A stretch of 49,253 nucleotides of DNA, taken from contig CAIXLG010000040.1 of NCBI GenBank assembly GCA_903920215.1, forward strand, positions 1-49,253, given 5' to 3'. The notes under the pieces were generated by a model. That model ran no database searches and was not told where the DNA came from. It worked only from the letters and a program-made list of their open reading frames with translations. Positions 17,901 to 26,090 of this stretch are shown here, piece by piece; position 1 is the stretch's first letter; every line of letters begins with the position of its first letter. The DNA comes from an uncultured Chlorobiaceae bacterium (GTDB lineage Bacteria; Bacteroidota; Chlorobiia; Chlorobiales; Chlorobiaceae). A program made the translations under genes and the position numbers.

Positions 17901-18008
17901 AGAACAGGAATTCTCTTTTTTGGAGGTAACTGCCGGCTCAGGTACATTAGCCAGGGTTTTGGCAATTTGGGAGCTTTTGGGAGAGGGTTTTAGTTTTTTT
18001 CCGGTCAT
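14967..18008 (-). CDS. CheB-CheR-coiled coil-PAS fusion protein
   Basis: The length is 1013 residues. Residues of about 36-215 are a CheB methylesterase domain with its triad (GSSAGG at 43-48, QHLDPTHKG with H72, GMGSDGTLG with D164) but no receiver domain. A CheR methyltransferase domain follows (about 230-490; SAM loop VTGCSTGEEAYSL). Next is a low-conservation PAS-like part, then a coiled coil of repeated EEMQSxNEE units (DNA 15745-15960), then two further PAS domains (LLNSTEIATLFLDNE and LFEAISGGVMIQNSEG). Such fusions are known sensor proteins, usually outside chemotaxis. There is no CheA, CheW or receptor gene nearby, so its methylation target is unknown. It is the first gene of a two-gene unit with the hybrid kinase. 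Confidence 0.9.
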   Translation of the reverse strand: MTGKKLKPSPKSSQIAKTLANVPEPAVTSKKENSCSFPIVGIGSSAGGLEALEIFLKNIPPTSGMAFVIVQHLDPTHKGIMVELLQRVTDLHVVQVTDCLRIEPDHVYLIPPNKDMSVLHGVLHLLDMVQPRGLRLPIDFFFRSMADDMQQRSIGVILSGMGSDGTLGLRDIKEKGGGVFIQEPASAKFDGMPRSAIEAGLADIIAPVEKLPSSIIAYLHQLRYLPHFPNPDISFESKVQSAMEKVVILLRNQTGHDFSLYKKNTVYRRIERRMGIHQIDKIIDYVHFLQGNPHETELLFKELLIGVTSFFRDPAVWETLKTKIIPSLLSSRPSGGTIRAWVTGCSTGEEAYSLAMILKEAIESMKLSGNFRILIFASDIDKDAIEKARLGTYPLNISADVSQWRLQRFFEQDDRGYKVSRELRETVVFAPHNVLMDPPFTKLDILVCRNLLIYMEQELQKKLLPLFHYSLNPGGILVLGSAETIGSNNNLFESIDGKSRIFRQLSKGVRSKPLDFPAAFNHTTPVIPADKDFKQPHNTTLEINLQVMTDHVLLNHYAPAAVLTNENGDIIYINGRTGKYLEPAAGKANWNIFAMAREGLRFELTSLFGNAIKNKSAVSKNGLIISSNGNKDFVNLRIEQLEKPDQLCGLVLIVFEDVKHTLVVDPVGSRFPVNMSQSNILSLQLELKAARDEIVTIREQMQSSQEELKSTNEEMQSANEEMQSTNEELTTSKEEMQSLNEELQTVNQELQFKVSDLSQVNNDMKNLLNSTEIATLFLDNELNIRRFTTRTSTIIKLIGSDVGRPITDIVTDLNYSNLADDAREVLHTLVYSEKQISATDGRWFTVRIMPYRTQENRIDGVVITFFDITEAKKNEQSMQDYDESFRFLFEAISGGVMIQNSEGRIIMANREAQRILGFPISEMQGKTMSELRWKIVREDGSVLPPEEHPAFVALRTGHDVSDSIVGMIQAPNQSCLWIKANVLPRLDVTLLKPVQVYTFFLEIRQPKPEMPKA

Positions 18009-18482
18009 CTGTTAGCCTGATAATTTAAATGGGGATGATAAAGAGAACGTTTTCGGACAGGTTTATGTAAATATTGCGGTTTATCTTGAAGAAGCAACGC
18101 AATTGGAAAAAAGTTTTAAAAAAAGGGTTTGCCCGCTTTACTCTTCTACATAGGTGCATGCCTGGATAAATTTAGACTTTTATAGTGATTTATCCGCTAT
18201 TTACAGAACAATCCCTTGCGTTCACTCTCGCAATATAGTTTGGTTTGCATATATGACAACTATACCAAAAGTGGCTATTTTTCACTCCGCAGCTTCCTTT
18301 GTGCATCCTTGAATACCACTCTAGCACTTCGAAAATAATGAAGCGGTTTTGAGCCCTTTAAAACATTTTTTGGCTTCAAGCATCTTTGTTACTATGTTTT
18401 GTGGTTATTATCGTTCAGCAATGGAGCGCAGTAATAATCACATACCGATAACCATCTACTATTTTCAGTTTACAACGGAGTA
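18009..18482. other. Divergent intergenic region, no gene
   Basis: The 474 bp lie between the divergently transcribed CheB-CheR fusion gene and tatC. No plausible reading frame or RNA gene is seen. A short imperfect hairpin, GTTTT...AAAAC, near 18346-18364 is followed by a T run but is weak. It presumably holds promoters for both directions, but no convincing consensus could be fixed. Confidence 0.5.
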
Positions 18483-19394
18483 ATGAGCGAGGAAAACGAA
18501 TCAATACCATCACCGGAGCTTCCCGAAGGCAGCCCCAAAAGAAGCGCTGATGAGAGTGTAATCCAGAAGCATCAGAAAGCTGAAGAATACATTACCCCTT
18601 ACGAGCCTGTCTTAACAGATCCTGACCATTCTTCAGATAATGAAGTAAATGCATCCGAATCCGGAAACGGGATGAACTTTATGGGGCATCTTGAGGAGAT
18701 ACGCTCAAGGCTTATCAAGTCTGCCATAGCTCTGGTGGTTGTTACAGGAATCTGTGCCAACTATTCTGATTTTCTTGTCAATGACATACTTATTGCGCCA
18801 CTGACACGGAGCAGTAAAACCCTGGTATTGCAGAATCTTGTTCCTTACGGACAGCTTTCCTTATACCTGCAGGTCGTTGTATTTTCTGCCTTCATTATCT
18901 TATTTCCTTTTCTTGCATGGCAGATTTGGCAGTTTGTTGCCCCTGGACTTCATGAAAATGAACGCAAGGCGGGACGGTTTTCAATTCTTTTTATATCGCT
19001 CTCATTTTTTACGGGTATAGGATTTGGCTATTTTGTTTTTCTGCCGGTTACGCTGCAATTTTTTGCCAGCTTCGGAACGCCACAGATTAAAAACAACATC
19101 TCCGTACAGGATTATGTCAGCTTTTTTACAGGCTCACTCCTTACAGCAGGGCTTGTGTTTGAACTTCCCTTTGTTGCCTATATTCTTTCAAAAATAGGGC
19201 TCCTGACACCGGCCTTCATGAGGTTTTACCGTAAACATGCCATTGTTTTTCTTTTGGTTGTGGCGGCAATTGTGACTCCGTCAACAGACATTGTCACCCA
19301 ACTTGTCATCGGCCTTCCGATGATACTGCTCTATGAGCTCAGTATCCTTATATCAGCCCATGTCAACCGCAAAAATAACGCTCTGAAAATGTGA
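18483..19394 (+). CDS. tatC: Sec-independent protein translocase TatC with an acidic N-terminal extension
   Basis: The 303-residue protein has about 63 residues of Glu/Ser/Pro-rich, unstructured sequence before the classic TatC start NFMGHLEEIRSRLIKS. Six hydrophobic segments follow. Family landmarks are FPFLAWQIWQFVAPGLHENE and the conserved Glu in GLVFELPFVAYIL, followed by LLTPAFMRFYRKHAIV. TatC binds twin-arginine signal peptides and forms the receptor of the Tat translocase. No tatA/B gene is adjacent. The N-terminal extension is longer than usual; the ATG at 18483 has GGAG upstream, supporting this start. The downstream esterase gene overlaps it by 4 bp. Confidence 0.93.
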   Translation: MSEENESIPSPELPEGSPKRSADESVIQKHQKAEEYITPYEPVLTDPDHSSDNEVNASESGNGMNFMGHLEEIRSRLIKSAIALVVVTGICANYSDFLVNDILIAPLTRSSKTLVLQNLVPYGQLSLYLQVVVFSAFIILFPFLAWQIWQFVAPGLHENERKAGRFSILFISLSFFTGIGFGYFVFLPVTLQFFASFGTPQIKNNISVQDYVSFFTGSLLTAGLVFELPFVAYILSKIGLLTPAFMRFYRKHAIVFLLVVAAIVTPSTDIVTQLVIGLPMILLYELSILISAHVNRKNNALKM

Positions 19395-20422
19395 GGAAAC
19401 ACATCCTGAAAAAATATCCGCGTATTATTGAGGTTGTTGTACCGGGCATGACCCTTGTGGGAAATCCTCTTGACGACCCGGCCGAGCGCCGGGTACCTGT
19501 CTATCTGCCTCCCTCATACGATGATAAAAAGCGGTTTCCGGTTATCTACCTGCTTGCAGGGTTTGCCTCTACGGGCCAAAGCTTTTTGAATTACAGCTTT
19601 GGCCGGCAAAGTGTGCCGGAAATGGCTCAATCTCTCATAGCTGGTGGCAAAATGCAGGAAGCAATAATTGTTTTTCCCGACTGCATGACCCGCTATGGAG
19701 GTTCACAGTATGTGGATTCGCCGGCTACCGGCAACTATGAAACCTATCTTATAGATGAATTAATCCCGTTCATTGACAGGATACTCCTCACTCTTGCCGA
19801 TAAAAAACATCGGGCTATAGCGGGAAAATCGTCAGGGGGATTTGGCGCACTCCGTTTGGCCATGAAACATCCGGATACGTTTGCTGCAGTTGCCTGCCAT
19901 AGCGGTGACATGGCTTTTGAGCTTTGCTACAAGCCAAACTTTCCGGCTGCGGCAAGAGTCCTTGAACAATACAAAGGGAGTGTTGTGGATTTCTTTACCT
20001 CTTATGAACGTGCACTGATCAAACCACAAAAAGAGTTCGCACTGCTTGACCTTATCGGAATGGCTGCCGCATACTCCCCTTCCAGGGAAACTTGCACATT
20101 GGAAAAGATACGTCTGCCCTTTGATCCTCATACCTGCGAAACGGTTGATGAAGTCTGGCAGGAGTGGCTGAGCTTTGATCCGATAGTGATGATTGAGCAG
20201 GAAAAGTACCGTAAAGCGCTGCGTTCACTTGATTTTCTGTTTCTTGACTGCGGAACCCTTGATGAATATAATCTTCAGTTTGGCCACAGGATTTTTTCAG
20301 CCAAAGCGACACATTTCTCAATAGCTCACTGTTATGAAGAGTTTATGGGTACGCACAGCAACACATCATACCGCTATGGAGTGTCGCTGCCAGCACTTTC
20401 AGAGGTGATTGCAGGCAGTTGA
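19391..20422 (+). CDS. Esterase D-type alpha/beta hydrolase
   Basis: The 343-residue protein starts at GTG 19391 inside the tatC stop (ATGTGA), so it is translationally coupled. The fold begins RVPVYLPPSYDDKKRFPVIYL (35-55), with nucleophile S147 in GKSSGGFGA (145-153). The acid is probably Asp in FLFLDCGTLDEYN, and the His is in the THFSIAHCYEEFMG region. These match the esterase D / antigen-85-like family, whose members hydrolyse or transfer acyl groups. The substrate is not known. No signal peptide is visible. The last 24 bp overlap the end of the convergent coaE gene. Confidence 0.8.
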   Translation: MRKHILKKYPRIIEVVVPGMTLVGNPLDDPAERRVPVYLPPSYDDKKRFPVIYLLAGFASTGQSFLNYSFGRQSVPEMAQSLIAGGKMQEAIIVFPDCMTRYGGSQYVDSPATGNYETYLIDELIPFIDRILLTLADKKHRAIAGKSSGGFGALRLAMKHPDTFAAVACHSGDMAFELCYKPNFPAAARVLEQYKGSVVDFFTSYERALIKPQKEFALLDLIGMAAAYSPSRETCTLEKIRLPFDPHTCETVDEVWQEWLSFDPIVMIEQEKYRKALRSLDFLFLDCGTLDEYNLQFGHRIFSAKATHFSIAHCYEEFMGTHSNTSYRYGVSLPALSEVIAGS

Positions 20423-21043
20423 GGCTGCAGAGAGCAGCCTGGTATAGAGTGTTTCTGTCTCTTTTTTTAACTCTTCCTGAGAACCGTTGTTTACAACCAC
20501 ATAATCTGCCTTTTCTATCAGCTTTTCCTGAGGCCACTGCAGGGCAATCCGCTGAATGATTTCTTCAGGGCTGCCGATACCTTTCCGGACAGCCCTTTTT
20601 ATCCTCTGCTGCTCATCCGCCACTACGACCACAACGACATCAAGCTGTTTGTTGCTGCCAGACTCAAAGAGAATAGCTGCTTCCTTTACCAGAATCTTTA
20701 CACCCTGGTTTTCAGCATCATGCACTACTTTTTGAAACTCGCTGAATACTCTAGGGTGAATAAGAGTGTTCAGTGCTTCAAGTTTTTCAGGGGATGAAAA
20801 AACTGTAGCTGCTATTTTTTTTCGGTCAAGAACGATCTGCCCTGCAATATCGACTGAATACACTTCAGACCCGAAAAGCTTTTTGATTCCATCGATCACT
20901 TCAGCATCATGAAGCTGCAGTTGCTTGGCCACCATGTCTGCCTCAAAAAGAGCGCAACCCATTTCAGAAAGAAAACGGCAGACCGTTGATTTGCCACTGC
21001 CTATCCCGCCTGTCACTCCTACAAGAAAAGGATAGCCCCTCAT
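20399..21043 (-). CDS. coaE: Dephospho-CoA kinase
   Basis: The 214-residue protein catalyses the last step of coenzyme A synthesis, phosphorylating the 3'-hydroxyl of dephospho-CoA with ATP. The Walker A loop GGIGSGKST sits at 12-20, followed by the substrate-binding FEADMVAKQL and the later LIHPRVFSEF and QQRIKRAVRKG motifs. The length is normal. The ATG overlaps the stop of the upstream lipoprotein gene (ATGA), so the two are coupled. The stop lies inside the convergent esterase gene, a 24-bp overlap that leaves no intergenic terminator. Confidence 0.95.
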   Translation of the reverse strand: MRGYPFLVGVTGGIGSGKSTVCRFLSEMGCALFEADMVAKQLQLHDAEVIDGIKKLFGSEVYSVDIAGQIVLDRKKIAATVFSSPEKLEALNTLIHPRVFSEFQKVVHDAENQGVKILVKEAAILFESGSNKQLDVVVVVVADEQQRIKRAVRKGIGSPEEIIQRIALQWPQEKLIEKADYVVVNNGSQEELKKETETLYTRLLSAASTACNHL

Positions 21044-21387
21044 TGCCCGGTACCTGATTTTTTGCGAATATTTTCCCTGATCTGTAAAAGAACCTCCCTC
21101 CAGAGCTCAGGATTCTGTTTGTAGGCTTCTGTCTTACGGTTGAGACTCTCACGGGTAAGAGCGTGACGCACAAGCAGGGCGTTAATATCAGCAGAGTTGG
21201 GAGCATTAAGCACAACAGTATCCTTTTCACCAGGGACTCCTGAGAGAAGAAGATAATCGCTATAGAATCCCGCAAAACGTATATCGTCCTTGTCAAGGGT
21301 GAAAGATTTTTTTTCTGCGCACCCTAAAAGTATAAAACCGGCCACAAGACAATAAAAAGATGCCCGGAAAATATCGCGCAATATCAT
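21040..21387 (-). CDS. Small lipoprotein of unknown function
   Basis: The protein has 115 residues when started at ATG 21385-21387 (MILRDIFRAS). AAAGGAG lies 11 bases upstream, which favours this over the in-frame TTG 33 bases earlier. The N-terminus is a lipoprotein signal peptide with lipobox LLGC (C23). The mature part is charged and probably helical, ending in KNQ- and Arg/Lys-rich segments. It may be a domain of the DUF4296 type, found in small Bacteroidetes/Chlorobi lipoproteins, but I am not sure. It overlaps coaE by 4 bp. Confidence 0.7.
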   Translation of the reverse strand: MILRDIFRASFYCLVAGFILLGCAEKKSFTLDKDDIRFAGFYSDYLLLSGVPGEKDTVVLNAPNSADINALLVRHALTRESLNRKTEAYKQNPELWREVLLQIRENIRKKSGTGQ

Positions 21388-21555
21388 TTGCCCGTAGACT
21401 CCTTTAATGTTTTTGATCAACGTAGAGTAGTGAAAATGAATTCTAGTAATTTTGATAACTTAATACAGAAATTGTGAACTTAATCGCCAAATTGCAAGTT
21501 TAAGAAATCTGAATCGTAGGTACAGGCACTTTTAAACCCTAAATAACAATACGTT

Positions 21556-22155
21556 ATGTCTTATCAGCAACCTCCTCTTGGATATGCAGAAAACGCACTG
21601 GAACCTTTTATTTCCGCAAAAACAATCGGCTTTCACTATGGAAAGCACCATGTCGCCTATATAACCAACTACAACAACTTGGTAGCCGGGACTTCTCTTG
21701 ATGACCTGAGCATAGAAGAGGTTATTACCAAGACCGCCACAGACCCCGAGAAAGTGGGCGTTTTCAATAATGGCGCACAGGCTTGGAATCACTCTTTTTA
21801 CTGGAATTGCCTTACTCCCAATGGTGGAGGGGAGCCGTCAGGGGAACTTGCAGCAAAAATTATTCAGGATTTCGGAAGTTTCGACAAGTTCAAAGAAGAG
21901 CTCAAGAGTGCTGCGACAACTCAATTCGGCAGTGGATGGGCATGGCTTGTACTCGACAACGGAACACTGAAGGTAGTTAAAACCGGTAACGCTCAAACCC
22001 CTGCAACAAGCGGCCAGAAACCAATACTGACGATTGACGTGTGGGAACACGCTTACTATCTTGACTTTCAGAATCGTCGGCCTGATTATGTCGCATCTGT
22101 AATTGATAACCTGCTTAACTGGGAGTTTGCCGCCAAGAATTTCGGCGCAGCATAG
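21556..22155 (+). CDS. sodB: Superoxide dismutase [Fe]
   Basis: The 199-residue enzyme has the metal ligands of Fe/Mn SOD: H27 (FHYGKHH), H79 (AQAWNHSFYW), D161 and H165 (DVWEHAYYLDF). The Gln in AQAWNH, preceding the second ligand, is the usual marker for the iron form. Cytosolic, with no signal peptide. It converts superoxide to oxygen and peroxide, which fits protection of an obligate anaerobe against oxygen exposure. It is a single gene flanked by its own upstream region and a strong terminator. Confidence 0.95.
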   Translation: MSYQQPPLGYAENALEPFISAKTIGFHYGKHHVAYITNYNNLVAGTSLDDLSIEEVITKTATDPEKVGVFNNGAQAWNHSFYWNCLTPNGGGEPSGELAAKIIQDFGSFDKFKEELKSAATTQFGSGWAWLVLDNGTLKVVKTGNAQTPATSGQKPILTIDVWEHAYYLDFQNRRPDYVASVIDNLLNWEFAAKNFGAA

Positions 22156-22183
22156 TTAGGCGGAACCATTTCCTTTATATGCT

Positions 22184-22219
22184 AAACAAAACAGGGCACC
22201 ACAGTGCCCTGTTTTGTTT
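22184..22219. terminator. Strong bidirectional terminator
   Basis: AAACAAAACAGGGCAC (22184-22199) and GTGCCCTGTTTTGTTT (22204-22219) form a perfect 16-bp stem with a 4-base loop. The A- and T-rich outer parts of the stem give a U-tract on both strands. It sits between sodB (+) and the convergent lipoprotein gene (-) and should end both. Confidence 0.9.
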
Positions 22220-22238
22220 ATGGTAATAATTGACGCGC

Positions 22239-23096
22239 TCACATCCATGGCAGAATTTCCGCATCATCAAGATTAACCACCTTGACATTTTTCGGCATCG
22301 AAAATCTGAGGGAACTCCCACTCTTGTTAAACACCCGTTCATCGTAGGCTATTACCAGCTGATGTTCACCAATACCATTCGCACCACTGTTATAGAGAAC
22401 CATCTCAATCTCTTTGGGAACAAGTGTTCTTTGTCCATTAAGAAGAATTGCCTCGTATTTGTTGAAATGAATTTCAGTTGTTGGTTTTCCCTGACTGTTC
22501 TTTATAAGAAGAGCACTCAAGGTACTGTTTGATGGATTGATAACTACATCTTTACTGCCCTCACGAGTGGCAATAGTAAATATTAAGGTTTCTGAGCCTT
22601 GTTTTACAGATCTTATTGTGCTTAACGGCTCGGTAATATTTATCAGTCCTAAAAGAGTTTCCGAAAGAAGAGGAAATCCGGAATTCACTCCAATAATTTT
22701 TTCAAGATTCAGATCGTTATTACTACCGAGAAAAAGCCGGTTATTAAGCATATCATGCACATAGAGTGAATCGGTGCTGAAAAACATATCCGCAACCGGC
22801 CATCCGAGCAATCCGGCGCTGACAATAAGACGGGCTTCACGTCCCCTGTTGACACGAATGTTACAGAAAACACGATTCTGACGTTTCGGGGTTTTTATCC
22901 AGACATCTGCGTAGCCATCGAGCGACTGGATAATCGGAGATGCTTTGGCAACTTCACGAAACAATGCAGCTTGTTCAGCAGTCAGAGCAACCTGTTCACC
23001 TGTTAACTCCTGGTGTCCTACAGTTCTGAAATCAGCACACCCTCCGGTCAAAATCAGCATGAACATTACCAACAACACTACTCCCTTTCGCTTCAT
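22239..23096 (-). CDS. DUF4292-type outer-membrane lipoprotein
   Basis: The 285-residue protein has a lipoprotein signal peptide with lipobox LTGGC (C20). The mature part reads as a series of beta strands (SLDGYADVWIKTP, ARLIVSAGLLGWPVADMFF, LYVHDMLNNRLFLG), the pattern of LolA/LolB-like half-barrels and of DUF4292 proteins from the Bacteroidetes/Chlorobi group. A role in lipid or lipoprotein handling at the outer membrane is possible by fold only. It is a single-gene unit sharing the terminator with sodB. Confidence 0.65.
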   Translation of the reverse strand: MKRKGVVLLVMFMLILTGGCADFRTVGHQELTGEQVALTAEQAALFREVAKASPIIQSLDGYADVWIKTPKRQNRVFCNIRVNRGREARLIVSAGLLGWPVADMFFSTDSLYVHDMLNNRLFLGSNNDLNLEKIIGVNSGFPLLSETLLGLINITEPLSTIRSVKQGSETLIFTIATREGSKDVVINPSNSTLSALLIKNSQGKPTTEIHFNKYEAILLNGQRTLVPKEIEMVLYNSGANGIGEHQLVIAYDERVFNKSGSSLRFSMPKNVKVVNLDDAEILPWM

Positions 23097-23323
23097 CTTT
23101 TCAATCCTTAATATTTTTCAGTCTCGTTTCCGTACCACATGCATATATTTTCCTTTGAGAATCATCGCTTTTGCTGCACATTGCATCAGGTTCTTAATCC
23201 GGCAGGTTCGAAGCTTTAGACTGGACATGCCTTTAATCATGAACGAAACAGTTGCATTTTACATTCAAACTGATGTTAAAGTAAAATATAACACCATCAA
23301 AACTACAAGCCATTTTTCAAGTT

Positions 23324-24505
23324 ATGCAATCCCTCTATCTTAAGCCAAAAGAACATCACAGAATCCAGAAAGGCCATTTATGGGTGTTCAGCAACGAACT
23401 TGCAAACGTTCCGCGAGATATCGCCTCCGGTGAAACCGTAAAGCTCTTTACCAACGACAAAAAGTTTCTGGGAACAGGTTTTTACAATCCCCACTCTCTG
23501 ATCTCTGTGAGGCTTATAAGCCGCAAAGATGAGCAGCCGGATAAGGAGTTTTTCAAAAAGAAATTTCTTGAAGCCCTCAAGCTTCGCGAAATAATTTACA
23601 AACATGATGAAACCAACGCCTATCGTCTTGTTCATGGCGAATCGGATGGACTCCCTGGATTGATTGTTGACCGCTTCAATCAGGCAATCGTCTTACAGGC
23701 TTTTTCTGCCGGCATGGATATTCATATTCCGATGATCTGCGATGTCTTGCAGGAATTATTGAATCCGACGGTTATCATCGTTCGCAATGAATCCCCCTTA
23801 AGAGAACTTGAGGGCCTGAAGCTTTACAAAGAGATTGTCCGTGGAGAAAAATCAGAAACAGTACAGACTATCCACGATGCCGGAATAACGTATGAGGTTA
23901 ATCTTTTTGAGGGACAGAAAACCGGTTTTTTCCTTGACCAGCGTGAAAACCGCAGAATTATCAGAAAGTTTGCTGAAAATGCTGAGGTACTGGACGTTTT
24001 TACCAATGACGGTGGCTTTGCACTTAACGCACTTTACGGAGGAGCCCATTCTGCTATTCTTATCGATGCATCCAAGGAGGCACTGCAGAGAGCGGATCGT
24101 AATGCTCAGCTGAACCAGTTCAGGGAATACAGCCTCGTAGCAGCAGATGCTTTTGATACCCTTGATCAGATGGTTGAGTCGAAGGAGTCATTCAATCTTG
24201 TCGTTCTGGATCCGCCAAGCTTCACCAAAAGCCGTAAAAACCTTCCCGGTGCCCTTAAAGCCTACAAAAGACTTAACAAGCTTGGGCTTCAGTTAGTGAA
24301 AAGTGGAGGTTTTCTGGCAACAGCCTCGTGCAGTCATCATGTTTCAGAAGAGGACTTTCTGCAATCTGTGCATCAGGCGGCTCTTTCGGCTGGCTGTCAA
24401 CTCAGGTTAATTCACAAAAACTCACAGCCCTTCGATCATCCAGTACTGCTTGCCATGCCGGAAACAAGCTATCTCAAGTTTGCCTGTTTTTACGTAACAC
24501 GCTGA
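23324..24505 (+). CDS. 23S rRNA cytosine-C5 methyltransferase, RlmI-like
   Basis: The 393-residue protein has an N-terminal PUA domain ([16 protein letters not shown], 11-26), a central domain ([19 protein letters not shown]) and a C-terminal Rossmann methyltransferase domain: [23 protein letters not shown] (SAM loop; the usual Cys in this loop is replaced, FTND rather than FCYTG), [11 protein letters not shown] and the catalytic-type [10 protein letters not shown]. This is the RlmI family order, modifying 23S rRNA C1962 in E. coli; the target here is inferred. Its stop is 1 bp from that of the convergent nucleotidase gene. Confidence 0.85.
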   Translation: MQSLYLKPKEHHRIQKGHLWVFSNELANVPRDIASGETVKLFTNDKKFLGTGFYNPHSLISVRLISRKDEQPDKEFFKKKFLEALKLREIIYKHDETNAYRLVHGESDGLPGLIVDRFNQAIVLQAFSAGMDIHIPMICDVLQELLNPTVIIVRNESPLRELEGLKLYKEIVRGEKSETVQTIHDAGITYEVNLFEGQKTGFFLDQRENRRIIRKFAENAEVLDVFTNDGGFALNALYGGAHSAILIDASKEALQRADRNAQLNQFREYSLVAADAFDTLDQMVESKESFNLVVLDPPSFTKSRKNLPGALKAYKRLNKLGLQLVKSGGFLATASCSHHVSEEDFLQSVHQAALSAGCQLRLIHKNSQPFDHPVLLAMPETSYLKFACFYVTR

Positions 24506-24506
24506 T

Positions 24507-25091
24507 TTAAGGCCGGTACATCCTCACCATATCGTACACCTCCTTCCATGATGCAGCTCTCGGGCTGCTGATATGGAGATTGGTGCTGTTTGCAAAGCAA
24601 ATGGTATACAATCCCCTTTCCCTGAGCTGAGTAACATTGTGGGGCGCATCTTCGACATAGATATCGGCACCAACCTGCGCCTTTTCCTTCATAAAACAGA
24701 GATCCCAATATGGAATCCCGTGACTGTCAAGCCATTCAACAGTCTGCTGAACGGCCGAGGCATGGAAATAATGAATAAAAAGTCTGTGGGTAATAATCCG
24801 GATACGATACCCCTCATCGGAAAGCATACGAAGGTATTTGCGGGCTCCGGGAATCATCCGCATGGTTTTAAAAAGTTCCCGCTGCGTCACAGCGAAACGG
24901 TGCAGACTTTCATACTGGCTTGTTCCGGTAACACCCCACTCGGTCATACCGTAGGATACCTCTCCGGAAAGCTGATCAAGCGGACATTCAAACCACTCAG
25001 AAGCAATCTCCCTCATGCGCCCGTAAAAATCTGCACAGACGCCATCAAGATCAACGCCAATAACTGTCGCTGGTTTTTCAATAAAGCTCAT
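24507..25091 (-). CDS. 5'(3')-deoxyribonucleotidase family phosphatase (HAD)
   Basis: The 194-residue protein has the HAD catalytic motif [15 protein letters not shown] (10-24), with nucleophile D14 and acid/base D16. Later motifs are the Thr in RIRIITHRL and the acidic YVEDAPHNV near residue 140. The shape, with the EMTEWG-like segment and no large cap domain, matches the NT5C/YorS group, which dephosphorylates deoxynucleotides. Substrate specificity cannot be read. It follows a 57-residue small ORF by 9 bp, so the two are probably cotranscribed. Confidence 0.75.
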   Translation of the reverse strand: MSFIEKPATVIGVDLDGVCADFYGRMREIASEWFECPLDQLSGEVSYGMTEWGVTGTSQYESLHRFAVTQRELFKTMRMIPGARKYLRMLSDEGYRIRIITHRLFIHYFHASAVQQTVEWLDSHGIPYWDLCFMKEKAQVGADIYVEDAPHNVTQLRERGLYTICFANSTNLHISSPRAASWKEVYDMVRMYRP

Positions 25092-25100
25092 TCTCCCCTG

Positions 25101-25274
25101 CTACTTCTGGAGTTCTGAAGATGCTCCGCGAATGTAGTCAAGAGCATCCTCAAGAATTTTCAAAGCCTGACGTATCTCATAATCATCATCAGCATCATCC
25201 TTGGCTCTGTTGAGGCGTTTTTTTGCATCCTCTATTGCATCCGCAGCAAGTTGCAGTTTTGACGAAATACCCAT
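25101..25274 (-). CDS. Small helical protein, unknown function
   Basis: The 57-residue frame begins MGISSKLQLAADAIEDAKKR, has a strong ribosome site (GGGGAG, 6 bases upstream), and ends at TAG 25101-25103, 9 bp before the nucleotidase ATG. It is predicted entirely alpha-helical, rich in Ala, Asp, Lys and Arg with a run of acidic residues (KDDADDDYEIRQAL), and could form a coiled coil. No signal peptide. I do not recognise a family. The ribosome site, the codon content and the tight spacing to the next gene support that it is real. Confidence 0.65.
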   Translation of the reverse strand: MGISSKLQLAADAIEDAKKRLNRAKDDADDDYEIRQALKILEDALDYIRGASSELQK

Positions 25275-25440
25275 TGCACTCCCCTCGTTTTATTATGTCT
25301 ATCTACTATTCTTTCTTAAATGTACGACTATCAGGGATTTTTTCGATGCATATCAGAAAAGGGGCAGTAATTCTCCAGATAATCCAGTGTTACCAATGGA
25401 TGGATGAGCAATAATGTTAGGGATGGAGTGTGGCGCCATA

Positions 25441-25468
25441 AAAAAAGGGAGCTAATGTGTCAGCTCCC
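25441..25468 (-). terminator. Intrinsic terminator of the signal-peptide protein gene
   Basis: On the minus strand, GGGAGCT (complement of 25462-25468) pairs with AGCTCCC (complement of 25447-25453) across an 8-base loop, immediately followed by a run of seven T. It lies 30 bp after the stop at 25498. This is a textbook rho-independent terminator. Confidence 0.85.
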
Positions 25469-25497
25469 TCTTAACGGTCTTTAAGCTAACGGATCAC

Positions 25498-25980
25498 TTA
25501 AGGTCTTCGATCCCTCTCATCCCTGCGGCGATCATCACGGCGTGGTTCTCTGTCATAACGCTCCCGATCATTGCGGTCTCTGTCTTCCCAGTAACTGCGG
25601 TCATGCCTGCGGTACTCAATGTCACGATATCTCCTGAGATCATCCCAGCGACGGCCTCTTATTTTGGAGGGAAGATTACGTTCCCGAACTACATCCCACG
25701 GTCCGCGGTAGTGTGAAGAACGGTACCAGCTGCCATCGCGATAGAGGTAATACAAGTCTCCGTAATAAATAATATCGTAAGGACTCCCTACTGATACTGA
25801 AAAGCCCTGATCCCGGAGATAGATAAAGCTCGGGCGAGTATCGATAACAAAGTGAGGCCTATCACCAATACCTACTCGAACATCCCCAATACGAATACCA
25901 ACTTCTGCTTGAAGATCAGTAAGGGGATTACCTAAAAACAGTCCTGCAATTCCTGCAGTCAGCCAGATTGATTTTTTCAT
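25498..25980 (-). CDS. Secreted Arg/Asp-rich protein
   Basis: The 160-residue protein has a signal peptide (MKKSIWLTAGIAGLFLGN, cleavage near LQA|E). The mature middle has an aromatic patch, YYGDLYYLYRDGSWYRSS, with YHRGPWDVV-like features seen in several small periplasmic proteins of unknown function. From about residue 115 the sequence is dominated by charged Arg/Asp/Glu repeats (RDRNDRERYDREPRRDD), probably disordered. No enzymatic motif is seen. It is a single gene with its own terminator. Confidence 0.7.
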   Translation of the reverse strand: MKKSIWLTAGIAGLFLGNPLTDLQAEVGIRIGDVRVGIGDRPHFVIDTRPSFIYLRDQGFSVSVGSPYDIIYYGDLYYLYRDGSWYRSSHYRGPWDVVRERNLPSKIRGRRWDDLRRYRDIEYRRHDRSYWEDRDRNDRERYDREPRRDDRRRDERDRRP

Positions 25981-26090
25981 AGTTTTTTTTCTGTTATCAA
26001 ATGGTGAAATTCAGAAGTATGTCTAATAAGAAACATTCGGATATTGTACTTTTTTATAAGAATCTCAGAGAATATCAAGAAAGAATATAG

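Noticed and set aside
24573-25118. 181-residue frame on + opposite the deoxyribonucleotidase
   Set aside because: It is antisense to a gene with clear HAD motifs and has no recognisable domain of its own.
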